Shown here: positions 9,184 to 16,339 of the stretch, one piece after another | Layout of the letters: each line of letters opens with the position of its first letter | Position numbering within the stretch: position 1 is the first letter of the stretch | Assembly (NCBI GenBank): GCA_023433305.1 | Contig: JAEZCZ010000034.1 | Coordinates: forward strand, 1 to 27,722 | DNA length: 27,722 nt | DNA from: Pseudomonadota bacterium | GTDB lineage: Bacteria; Pseudomonadota; Alphaproteobacteria; Sphingomonadales; Sphingomonadaceae | Reading direction: 5' to 3' | The notes under the pieces: generated by a model | What the model was told of the DNA's origin: nothing | Databases searched by the model: none | What the model saw: the letters and a program-made list of their open reading frames with translations, nothing else | Made by a program: the position numbers and the translations under genes

Positions 9184-10358
9184 GGCCTGTCCTCGAAGCG
9201 AATGGGCACAGACAGCGCCCCAACCTCGGGAAAACGCGTCTGCACGACTTCGCCGGCCAAGGAAAACCCAGGCGCCGCCGCGAGCAGTTCCTCGAGCGCG
9301 ACATTGAGTTCTAGGATCGCAAGCGAGGCCCCCACGCAAGTATGGGGCCCGCGGCCGAACGCCAGCGAATCCTTCATGTTCGGACGCCCGAGACGGAAAG
9401 TGTCCGGATCGTCGAATATGTCTTCATCGCGGTTGGCCGAGGCGTAGACAACTGCGATGGGTTCTCCCGCCGGGATCGTTCGCCCGCGGACTTCGATGTC
9501 CTCCACCGCGGTGCGCGCAAAGCCGCGATAGGGCGTGTATAGTCGGAGCAACTCGTCGACGGCCCCTGGAACGAGCGTCGGATCTTCCCGCAGGGCGGAC
9601 TGCAAGGCCTGGTCGCGGCACAAGTGGACGACCATCGAGCCGATGGTCACGCTCGGCGCGATAATTCCAACTACCAGCACCTGACGCACGGTCCCCACGA
9701 TCATGTCTTCGGGCAGTGGGGCGCCATCGGCACGCGCGGCCAAGAGAGCGCTGGTCGCGTCCTCGTCGACAGGAAGAGGGTTGGCCTTGCGGTCTTCGAC
9801 CAGATCGCGCGCGATGTCGTAAAGCATCAGGCTGAAGCGCTTGGTCTGCTCGTCGTCCGCGGACTGGACCGCCAGGTTGTAGGCCCGGCCCACCCGGGTC
9901 AGTTCGGCGACCGCGTCCGGCTCGAGATTCATCCAGTGAGCGAAAGTCGATATCGGCATCGGCGCCGAGAACTCGGCGACGATGTCGCCTCCGCCCTTTT
10001 CCACCATCGGACGCAGCAGATCGCGCGAGACTTGCCGGATGATGGGCTCCAGGCGCGCAATCTTCCTGTCGGTGAGAAGAGGGCCGAGCGCCCGCCGGTA
10101 CGGGGTGTGCTCGGGAGGGTCGAGATGAAGAGGCGGCCGCCTGCCGGTGAAGGCGACCTTGGGTATCACGTTCTGCTTCGACGTGATGAACGTCCGGTAG
10201 TCGCTCGCCGCGCGGGCCACGTCCTCGTGCTTGAGTAAGGCCCAGAACCCGCCCCAGGCGTCGCTGTGCGCCACCGGGCAGCGTTCACGCAGCTCCCGAT
10301 AAAGCTCGAAAGGGCTGTCGAAGGTTTCGGGTAGCGTGGGGTCGAAGTCGTTGGGCAT
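9180..10358 (-). CDS. Cytochrome P450 with atypical I-helix
   Basis: A soluble bacterial cytochrome P450 of 392 residues that would oxidise a small molecule, for example by hydroxylation or O-demethylation. The haem-binding loop FGRGPHTCVG (334-343) has the ligand Cys341. The ExxR pair is Glu269 and Arg272 in DELLR, and HLDPPEH (78-84) is the usual C-helix region. The I-helix reads VLVVGIIAPSVTIGS, so the normal acid-alcohol pair (as in AGxETT or AGxDTT) is absent. I prefer the ATG at 10358; a TTG at 10385 lies inside the LacI-type palindrome. There is no strong ribosome-binding site. It is the first gene of the six-gene operon. No ferredoxin or ferredoxin reductase gene is seen in the window, so redox partners must come from elsewhere. 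Confidence 0.93.
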   Translation of the reverse strand: MPNDFDPTLPETFDSPFELYRELRERCPVAHSDAWGGFWALLKHEDVARAASDYRTFITSKQNVIPKVAFTGRRPPLHLDPPEHTPYRRALGPLLTDRKIARLEPIIRQVSRDLLRPMVEKGGGDIVAEFSAPMPISTFAHWMNLEPDAVAELTRVGRAYNLAVQSADDEQTKRFSLMLYDIARDLVEDRKANPLPVDEDATSALLAARADGAPLPEDMIVGTVRQVLVVGIIAPSVTIGSMVVHLCRDQALQSALREDPTLVPGAVDELLRLYTPYRGFARTAVEDIEVRGRTIPAGEPIAVVYASANRDEDIFDDPDTFRLGRPNMKDSLAFGRGPHTCVGASLAILELNVALEELLAAAPGFSLAGEVVQTRFPEVGALSVPIRFEDRP

Positions 10359-10380
10359 GGCGCGCGGACGTAAATTGCTG

Positions 10381-10394
10381 TGCAAGCGCTTGCA
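10381..10394. promoter_or_regulatory. Predicted LacI-family operator in the P450/lacI-type divergent promoter
   Basis: TGCAAGCGCTTGCA is a perfect 14-base palindrome that matches the general LacI-family consensus TGNAANCGNTTNCA at all ten fixed positions. It lies 22 bases upstream of the P450 ATG and 41 bases upstream of the ATG of the adjacent LacI-family gene. Binding there could repress both, giving autoregulation. The palindrome is seen; the binding is inferred. Confidence 0.75.
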
Positions 10395-10435
10395 ACATAC
10401 TTTTCATACTTATCCGACTGCGCGAAGGATACATC

Positions 10436-11431
10436 ATGGATGCAACGCGAACGCCCCGCCTCGATGAAGTCGCGATCGCCGCCGGCGTTTCGACGGCGAC
10501 GGTTTCGCGCTATCTCAACAGTCCCGAGCGCGTCGCCCTCGCCACCCGGGAGCGAATCCGCGCGGCCATCGAGGCGACCGGCTACGTCCCGAACTTGACC
10601 GCGGGAGCGCTTGCAGGGAACCGCTCGCGGTTGATCGCGGTGCTGGTCCCGGACATCGCGCAGTCGATCTTCAACGACACCGTCGAAGCGATGATCGACC
10701 AACTGGCGCTCGCCGGAAACAGCGTGGTCCTGGCGCTCACCGGGCCGGACAACAGCCGATTGAACCTCGAGATCGGCATGGCCCTCGCACGCCGCGTCGA
10801 CGCCATCATCCTGACGGGCATCGTATCCGACGAAGACGTCACCCGGCGCCTTCGCGACGGCAGCACGACAGTGATCGAGACATGGGGCCTGCCCGAAGAT
10901 CCGATCGACGTAGCGGTCGGTTTCTCGCACCGCGCCGCCGGCGAGGAAATGGCGCGCTTCCTGCGGGGGCGCGGGTACCGCCGCCCGCATCTCGTCGTCC
11001 CGCGATCGACCCGCTCGGAACGCCGCGCGTCAGCCTTTTGCGAACGCTGGGTCGCGGACGGCGGAACGGCGCCGACCCGGCTCGAAGTCAACGTGCCGAG
11101 CCATTTCGGCCAGGGTCGGCTCAGCTTCCGCGCCCTCGCCGATCTGCCCGAATTGCCGGACGTCGTGGTGTGCGGGTCGGATTGGATCGCGCAGGGCCTC
11201 ATCGTCGAGGCCCAGGCCGCCGGCATGCGAGTGCCCGACCAGCTCGCGGTCACCGGCTTCGGCAACCTCCGCCTTGCCGGAGACATGCGGCCGACCATCA
11301 CAACCGTGGACATCGACGGCAGCCGCATCGCGCACGAGGTCATGCGCGTCCTTCGCGCCCGCGCCAACGACCTCGAGGTCGAGAGCCGAATCGACATCGG
11401 CTTCCGCATCATCGCCCGGGAAAGCGCCTGA
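10436..11431 (+). CDS. LacI-family transcriptional regulator
   Basis: A 331-residue repressor of the LacI/GalR family. The N-terminal helix-turn-helix covers residues about 9-50 (LDEVAIAAGVSTATVSRYLN), followed by the hinge and a periplasmic-binding-protein-like effector domain (from about 65) that ends with a dimer-interface region. TVSRYLNSPERV resembles the GntR-type subgroup. The start is supported by AAGGA 7 bases upstream. The gene is divergent from the P450 operon and convergent with the MmgE/PrpD gene, 12 bases away. Two matching palindromes, at 10381 and 12841, lie exactly at the promoters of these two flanking minus-strand units, which makes it the likely local regulator. LacI-family effectors are usually sugars or sugar derivatives, which would agree with the alpha-galactosidase, but the effector is not known. 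Confidence 0.95.
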   Translation: MDATRTPRLDEVAIAAGVSTATVSRYLNSPERVALATRERIRAAIEATGYVPNLTAGALAGNRSRLIAVLVPDIAQSIFNDTVEAMIDQLALAGNSVVLALTGPDNSRLNLEIGMALARRVDAIILTGIVSDEDVTRRLRDGSTTVIETWGLPEDPIDVAVGFSHRAAGEEMARFLRGRGYRRPHLVVPRSTRSERRASAFCERWVADGGTAPTRLEVNVPSHFGQGRLSFRALADLPELPDVVVCGSDWIAQGLIVEAQAAGMRVPDQLAVTGFGNLRLAGDMRPTITTVDIDGSRIAHEVMRVLRARANDLEVESRIDIGFRIIARESA

Positions 11432-11443
11432 CGCGGCGGCGCG

Positions 11444-12271
11444 TTACGCGGCGAGGACAGCCAAAACGGCGATATCGTCGATGTGCTCGAGGTTCTCGAT
11501 CTGATCGGCTGCCTCATCGCATTGTCCCGACGAAAGCGGGCACCGTGCCCGCGCCGCACATTGCGCGAACTTGGCGCGCAACTGCCGTTCGGACATCGGC
11601 CGCGCCGGGCTCCCGAGCGGATCGTCGACCTGTTCCGAAAGGACCTGTCCGTCGCTGAGATGGAGCTCGAGCAGTCCGCTCGCCGCCCGCTCGCGGCCCC
11701 ATCCCGCCAGCTCGAGGTACTCGGCGAGGCCGGCCAAACGCAGCACCTCCGGGTCGTTTCGGCTCGCATCGTCGAACGAGTCCAGCGTCACGCCGCGTTC
11801 CGCGAGAGCAAGCGCCACCGTGAACGGGATGCTGAACTTCGCATCGATCGCCGTCGCGGGCGCGCGCTTGCGCTCGAACGGGAAGAACAGCATCCGCTGC
11901 ACCTCTCCTCCCCCCACAACGATCCGGGTAATCCGGCTGGCCGCGACTCCGTGCCTGCGCAGCATGTTCTCGGCCGCTTCGATATAGGGGTGCGTCCCCC
12001 GGCATGAAGGCCACGGCTTGAAGCTCAGCTCCTCGATCCAGTAGTGTTCGCCGAGGCCGTCGAGCACGTCGCCGGGGTCGTACTCGCCGTCGACATAGAG
12101 GCGGAAGAAGCCGGCTTTGCCCTCGAGCGGGCGCTCGAAGCCCCGGACCCCGAGCTGCGCCAGCTGCGCCGAGCGCACGGCCGCCGAAGCCGGAAACGCT
12201 TCGCGGACCGCCCGGATGACCGTTGCTTCATCGTGCTTGATCTCTCCGGGGCAACTGACCTGGCAGAGCAT
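11444..12271 (-). CDS. MmgE/PrpD protein, C-terminal part
   Basis: A possible 275-residue product starting at the ATG two codons after the premature TAG. It begins MLCQVSCPGEIKH, still inside the helical domain, then carries the small alpha+beta domain (GKAGFFRLY, WIEELSFKPWPSCRGTHPYI) and returns to the C-terminal helices. KPWPSCRGTHP is a typical MmgE/PrpD region. There is no ribosome-binding site before this ATG, so it would depend on restart after the stop or on read-through. The C-terminus (ADQIENLEHIDDIAVLAVLAA) is intact. The gene ends 12 bases from the convergent LacI-family gene. Confidence 0.55.
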   Translation of the reverse strand: MLCQVSCPGEIKHDEATVIRAVREAFPASAAVRSAQLAQLGVRGFERPLEGKAGFFRLYVDGEYDPGDVLDGLGEHYWIEELSFKPWPSCRGTHPYIEAAENMLRRHGVAASRITRIVVGGGEVQRMLFFPFERKRAPATAIDAKFSIPFTVALALAERGVTLDSFDDASRNDPEVLRLAGLAEYLELAGWGRERAASGLLELHLSDGQVLSEQVDDPLGSPARPMSERQLRAKFAQCAARARCPLSSGQCDEAADQIENLEHIDDIAVLAVLAA

Positions 12272-12274
12272 CAG

Positions 12275-12829
12275 CTAAAGCGTATCCGCCACCTGTCGCG
12301 GCGAAAGCCCCAGCAGCCGAGCGGCGGCCGCCGCGGCGCCGATGGAACCCAGGATCGGTGGCGGGTACCAACCGCCCGCCTCCATCGGCGCGCGCAGGCT
12401 GAGCGCAATACGGCAGGAAAGGTCGCACCCCAGCGCGACGGCCGTGATCAGCTCACGCCCGGATACGCCTCCCCTGGCCTCGGCCACCGCCAGAGCGGCG
12501 GGGATCAGCGCGGCATTCGGATGGCCTGGCGCGCGGTCGAAAGTGTCTTCGAAATCGAGTGCATGCGCCATCGCTCCGTTGGCGAGCGCGGCGAGTTCGG
12601 CGCTCGTTCGAAACCCGCAGCCAAGGACCGTTGCTTGCGGTGAAGTCGCTCCACGACGGGCCGCCTCTATGAACGGCTCGACATCATCGCTGATACCACT
12701 CGCACCCAGCGTCACGCCCACCGCGTCGAGCAAGGCCCTTTTGGTCGCGCGCACTGTCGCAGGAGGGAGGCGATCGAACGAAGCGGCCGCGATGTGTTCC
12801 GCGATCCGTCCGGTCAGCTGCGTGGTCAT
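12275..12829 (-). CDS. MmgE/PrpD protein, N-terminal part (ends at premature TAG)
   Basis: A 184-residue product if translation ends at the TAG. It contains the start of the all-helical MmgE/PrpD domain: a conserved early stretch (KRALLDAVGVTLGAS, 45-59) and AMAHALDFEDTFDRAPGHPNA around 85-105. The latter region holds the conserved D-x-D/H residues that contribute to the active site in family members. The fragment stops at LSPRQVADTL, in the middle of the helical domain, which argues against a natural domain boundary. The start is well supported by a strong ribosome-binding site and by the family N-terminus. Whether the piece is stable or active alone cannot be judged. Confidence 0.6.
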   Translation of the reverse strand: MTTQLTGRIAEHIAAASFDRLPPATVRATKRALLDAVGVTLGASGISDDVEPFIEAARRGATSPQATVLGCGFRTSAELAALANGAMAHALDFEDTFDRAPGHPNAALIPAALAVAEARGGVSGRELITAVALGCDLSCRIALSLRAPMEAGGWYPPPILGSIGAAAAAARLLGLSPRQVADTL

Positions 12830-12840
12830 GCTACCTCCTA

Positions 12841-12854
12841 TGTAAGCGCTTTCG
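12841..12854. promoter_or_regulatory. Predicted LacI-family operator upstream of the MmgE/PrpD gene
   Basis: TGTAAGCGCTTTCG matches TGNAANCGNTTNCA at nine of ten fixed positions and shares the core AAGCGCTT with the perfect site at 10381. It lies directly upstream of the AGGAGG ribosome-binding site of the MmgE/PrpD gene and about 210 bases upstream of the divergent ferric-reductase-type gene. Repression of the MmgE/PrpD unit by the neighbouring LacI-family protein is the natural inference. Confidence 0.65.
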
Positions 12855-13063
12855 CGCGAATTAGCTCAAACTGGAGAGTAGTCAGCCCCCTTCTGCCAAA
12901 ATGGCATTGCCGCCGGCCCCTCGAGCCATCGCCGGGCCGAACCGGAAGTGGCCGCAATCGCGCAAGCACACGCGGGCGCCGCGCTGGATGATTTGACGGC
13001 GGGGCGCATTCGGATGCATTCAAGGCGCTGTTGGCTTTGCCTGCAGCAGGGAGCGATCTCGTC

Positions 13064-14323
13064 ATGAAGACGTGGCTAGCCGTTGTCGCGATCATCGCGG
13101 TCAGCTCCGTCCTCACTGTCCTGGAGATCCCCCCGGAAACCTGGTGGACGCTCGCGACGGTCAGCCTCGCTTGCGGCGTCTCGGCGCTGGCGCTGATGGC
13201 TACCGCTGCCATTCTCGCTGCGCGCTGGCCCATGGCCGAGAGGGTGTTCGGCGGACTCGACCGGGTTTACGAGGTTCACAAGTGGTTGGGCGTTTGGGCG
13301 CTCACACTGGCATCGGTGCACCTGCTTTTCAAAGCCGGCGACCCGCTCTGGCAGATGGAGGCGATCCTCGGCCTGCCACCCACGTGGGGCCGCCTCGTTC
13401 GGCAAGCCAGCTTCGTCGCCTTGATGGCGATCGTGATCCTCGCGCTGAACCGGAACATTCCGTACAGCGTGTGGCGCTGGTGGCACCGCCTGTCAGGGCC
13501 GTTGTTCCTGATCGTCGTCGCCCACTGGCTCAGTATCAAGTCGCCGCTGCAACTCGGCAGCCCGGTCGGGCTCTGGCTGACGGGGCTTTCGGCACTGGCG
13601 GTGATTGCGGCTGCGTACAAGCTCCTGCTCTACCCGCTGGTGGCGCGCCACGGCCACTACCGGGTCGTCAATGTCTCGCGAGGGCCGGCTGCGGCCGAAA
13701 TCGAGCTCGAGCCGGTAAGCCACCACGCGCGGTTCCACGCCGGCCATTTCGGGTTTCTGCGCATGAAGTCGGACGGACTGCGCGAGCCGCATCCTTTCAC
13801 GATTGCTTCGGCACCCTCGGCGGATGGAAGGATAAGCTTCGTCATCCGGGCGCTGGGCGACTACACCACGAAGCTGATTGCCGAGGTGGAGCCCGGCATG
13901 CACGCCGATGTCTATGCGCCTTATGGCCGCTTCGAGCGAAAGCCCGAGTGCCAGCGCGAGATATGGATCGGCGGAGGCGTCGGAATATCACCGTTCATCG
14001 CGTGGATGAGAGACGGCGAGGCGAACCGGTTCGACCAGGCGACCCTGTTCTATTTCTTCACCCCGGGCCGGGTCTTTCCGGACGTATCGGTACTGGAGGA
14101 AATGGCGCGGGAACGGGGCGTCGAATTCGTTCCGATACCCGATGGGCCCTCGTCGGAGGAATTCACGCGGCGCTTCGGCGAAATCGTGCGCGGCGTGGAC
14201 GCCTCGCGGCTCGACATCGCGGTATGCGGGCCCAAGGGCCTTCTCGACGCGGTCCGGCGCACGGCGAAAGAAAACGGCCTGCGCGGCGATGCCATTCGCC
14301 ACGAATTGTTCGCCTTCCGCTGA
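13064..14323 (+). CDS. Ferric-reductase-type membrane flavocytochrome
   Basis: A 419-residue protein with an N-terminal ferric-reductase-like transmembrane domain and a C-terminal FAD/NAD(P)H domain, which would pass electrons from cytoplasmic NAD(P)H through FAD and haem to an acceptor across the membrane. Four candidate haem-ligand histidines lie in two helices: His72 and His86, and His141 and His154. HPFTIAS (243-249) binds FAD, GGGVGISPF (303-311) binds the nicotinamide cofactor, and CGPKG lies near the end. There is no 2Fe-2S domain. I chose the ATG at 13064 with AGGGAG about 10 bases upstream. The frame extends to a TTG at 13031. It is divergent from the MmgE/PrpD gene and shares its upstream region. 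The electron acceptor could be ferric iron, oxygen or a partner protein. Confidence 0.88.
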   Translation: MKTWLAVVAIIAVSSVLTVLEIPPETWWTLATVSLACGVSALALMATAAILAARWPMAERVFGGLDRVYEVHKWLGVWALTLASVHLLFKAGDPLWQMEAILGLPPTWGRLVRQASFVALMAIVILALNRNIPYSVWRWWHRLSGPLFLIVVAHWLSIKSPLQLGSPVGLWLTGLSALAVIAAAYKLLLYPLVARHGHYRVVNVSRGPAAAEIELEPVSHHARFHAGHFGFLRMKSDGLREPHPFTIASAPSADGRISFVIRALGDYTTKLIAEVEPGMHADVYAPYGRFERKPECQREIWIGGGVGISPFIAWMRDGEANRFDQATLFYFFTPGRVFPDVSVLEEMARERGVEFVPIPDGPSSEEFTRRFGEIVRGVDASRLDIAVCGPKGLLDAVRRTAKENGLRGDAIRHELFAFR

Positions 14324-14387
14324 AGGCCGCGCGAAACCGCCCCTCGTTCGCCCCTTTTGACGAACCCAACGTCGCCCCTTGCGGCGC

Positions 14388-16181
14388 TCAGAACGCCTCG
14401 GCCGGAAGCTCCATCATCGAGGCCTTGCCGCGCTTGATCGCCAGGACCAGCGCGCTGGCGGGCGGCAGCAGGCGATCGAAGAAGAAGCGGGCGGTGACGA
14501 TCTTCGCCTTGTAGAAGTCCGCTTCGTCTGTTCCCTCGGCCAGCTTCGCATGGGCCAGCACGGCCGCCTTGCCGAAGCAATGGCCGAGCGCGACCATCCC
14601 GAGCAGGCGCAGGTATTCGGTCGCGGCGGCGCCGGCCTCCTCGGGATCGGCGAGGCCCTTCTGCGCGATCGTGCCGGTCGCGAGCTGGAGCGCCTGGAAC
14701 GCCTTCTCCAGCGCCTCGCCCTGCTTGGCGAACTCGGCGTGGCCTTTCAGCTCCTCGACGAACTTCGCGACCGGGTGGAAGAAGGCCCGCAAATAGCGCC
14801 CGTTGTGCGCGCCCATCTTGCGGCCGACGAGGTCGAGCGCCTGGATGCCGTTGGTGCCTTCGTAGATCATCGCGATCCGCGCATCGCGTACGTACTGCTC
14901 GACCCCGCTTTCGGCGATGTAGCCGTGCCCGCCATAGACCTGGACCGCCAGGTTCGCGCTCTCGAAGCCGAGATCGGTGCACAGAGCCTTCACCACCGGG
15001 GTCATCAGCGCGACGAAATCCTCGGCCCGCTGGCGCGCTTCAGGTTCCGTCCCCTTCTCGCTCGCCTCGATCGCCCGGGCGACCCAGCCGACGAGCGCGC
15101 GGCAGCCTTCGTTGTAGGCTCGCATGGTCATCAGCATGCGGCGCACGTCGGGGTGGACGATGATCGGGTCGGCCGGCTTGTCGGGGTTCTTGGCGCCCGA
15201 CAGCGCGCGGCCCTGCAACCTGTCCTTCGCGTACCAGGCCGCCGACTGGTAGGCCGCCTCCCCCACGCCGAGACCCTGCACGCCGACCGCGACGCGCTCG
15301 GTGTTCATCATCCGGAACATCGCCTGCATGCCCTTGTTGGGCTCGCCGACCAGCCAGCCCACGCTTTCGTCGAAGTTGAGCTGGCAGGTGGCCGAGGCCT
15401 TGAGCCCCATCTTGTGCTCGATCGCCGCGATCGAGACGCCGTTGGGCTTGCTGGCGTTGCCGGCATCGTCGGGCAGCAGCTTGGGCACCAGGAACATCGA
15501 GATGCCCTTGGTGCCAGACGGCGCGTCGGGCAGCCGGGCCAGGACGAGGTGCACGATGTTCTCGGTCAGGTCGTGCTCGCCCGCCGAGATGAAGATCTTG
15601 CCACCGGTGACCTTGTATGTGCCGTCGCCCTGAGGCTCGGCCTTGGTCCGCAACAGGCCCAGATCGGTGCCGCAATGCGCCTCGGTCAGGCACATCGTTC
15701 CCGACCAGGTGCCGTCGACCATCTTCGGGATATAGCGCTGCTGCAGCTCCTCGCTGGCGTACTCGAACATCGCGGTCAGCGCGCCCTGCGTCAGGCCGGG
15801 GTAGAGGCTGAAGGACAGGTTGGTCGAGCAGATCATCTCGTCGACCAGTTTGCCGACGGTGTCGGGCAGTCCCTGGCCGCCCCATTCGGGCGGCGCAGGC
15901 AGCGCGCACCAGCCGTTCTCGCGGAACTGGTCGTAGGCTTCCTTGAAGCCCGTGGGCGTGCGCACCACGCCGTTCTCGAGCTTGCAGCCTTCCTCGTCGC
16001 CGGTGCGATTGAGCGGGAGCAGGATATCCTGCGCCACGCGCGCGGCTTCCTCGAGGATCGCGTCGAACAGGTCGGGGGTCAGCTCCTCGTTCTGCTCGAT
16101 GTCGCCGAAGCCGTCGTCGGCGAACAGCTCGTGGAGCACGAAGCGCATGTCGCGCAGCGGGGCCTGGTAGACTTGCATCAT
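14388..16181 (-). CDS. Acyl-CoA dehydrogenase (long form, FadE-like)
   Basis: A 597-residue FAD-dependent acyl-CoA dehydrogenase for the first beta-oxidation step. Order: N-terminal extension, N-terminal helical domain, middle beta domain (MCLTEAHCGTDLG, 163-175), C-terminal helical domain with the catalytic base Glu441 in IYEGTNGIQ, and an extra C-terminal domain of about 120 residues. This long form is typical of a bacterial subfamily that also includes DmdC-like enzymes. AGGAGG lies just upstream; the second ATG (16178) has better spacing than the first, so the start may be one codon later. It is followed by a convergent 64-base gap to the ferric-reductase-type gene. It is in line with the multienzyme and thiolase genes but separated from them by a hairpin repeat, so it may have its own transcript. 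Confidence 0.95.
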   Translation of the reverse strand: MMQVYQAPLRDMRFVLHELFADDGFGDIEQNEELTPDLFDAILEEAARVAQDILLPLNRTGDEEGCKLENGVVRTPTGFKEAYDQFRENGWCALPAPPEWGGQGLPDTVGKLVDEMICSTNLSFSLYPGLTQGALTAMFEYASEELQQRYIPKMVDGTWSGTMCLTEAHCGTDLGLLRTKAEPQGDGTYKVTGGKIFISAGEHDLTENIVHLVLARLPDAPSGTKGISMFLVPKLLPDDAGNASKPNGVSIAAIEHKMGLKASATCQLNFDESVGWLVGEPNKGMQAMFRMMNTERVAVGVQGLGVGEAAYQSAAWYAKDRLQGRALSGAKNPDKPADPIIVHPDVRRMLMTMRAYNEGCRALVGWVARAIEASEKGTEPEARQRAEDFVALMTPVVKALCTDLGFESANLAVQVYGGHGYIAESGVEQYVRDARIAMIYEGTNGIQALDLVGRKMGAHNGRYLRAFFHPVAKFVEELKGHAEFAKQGEALEKAFQALQLATGTIAQKGLADPEEAGAAATEYLRLLGMVALGHCFGKAAVLAHAKLAEGTDEADFYKAKIVTARFFFDRLLPPASALVLAIKRGKASMMELPAEAF

Positions 16182-16224
16182 TTGCCTCCTGATCGCCTGA
16201 AACCGAAATCCGCCACACTCTCCC

Positions 16225-16310
16225 CGTCACCCCGGCCCCCGAGCCGGGGTCCCGCTTGGGCCGAGCGCGAGGCCGGAGGAAGCGGGTCCCCGGGTCGAGC
16301 CCGGGGTTGC
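16225..16310. repeat. GC-rich intergenic palindromic repeat (REP/BIME-like)
   Basis: Two strong hairpins stand side by side. The first has arms ACCCCGGC (16229-16236) and GCCGGGGT (16243-16250). The second has arms CCCCGGG (16288-16294) and CCCGGGG (16300-16306). Between them GGTCCCGCTT and AAGCGGGTCC are near inverted copies, so the unit can also fold as one larger structure. It fills the gap between two beta-oxidation genes. Similar CCCGGGTC-type repeats are common between genes in alphaproteobacteria. It may affect transcript stability or end the upstream transcript. Confidence 0.65.
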
Positions 16311-16339
16311 GAGAATGGTTTGGCGTTCGGCACCATCGT

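Larger units (their letters stand above)
11444..12829 (-). pseudogene. MmgE/PrpD-family gene interrupted by one in-frame TAG
   Basis: Taken together, 461 sense and stop codons encode one typical full-length MmgE/PrpD protein (the family of 2-methylcitrate dehydratase and cis-aconitate decarboxylase). Codon 185 is TAG (12277-12275), and reading continues in the same frame with no indel, passing through a stretch (LCQVSCPGEIKH, VIRAVREAF) that directly continues the family alignment. Upstream, AGGAGG lies 4 bases before the ATG, and a LacI-type palindrome sits just beyond. The gene is otherwise undamaged, so the stop is either recent or a base-call error. TAGCTGATG would allow a ribosome to restart two codons later, so the two halves could also be made separately. 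Both parts are described in separate entries. Confidence 0.75.

Noticed and set aside
14345..14366. Short inverted repeat GTTCG/CGAAC between two convergent genes
   Set aside because: The stem is only five bases with a ten-base loop and no clear T run, so it is too weak to call a terminator.
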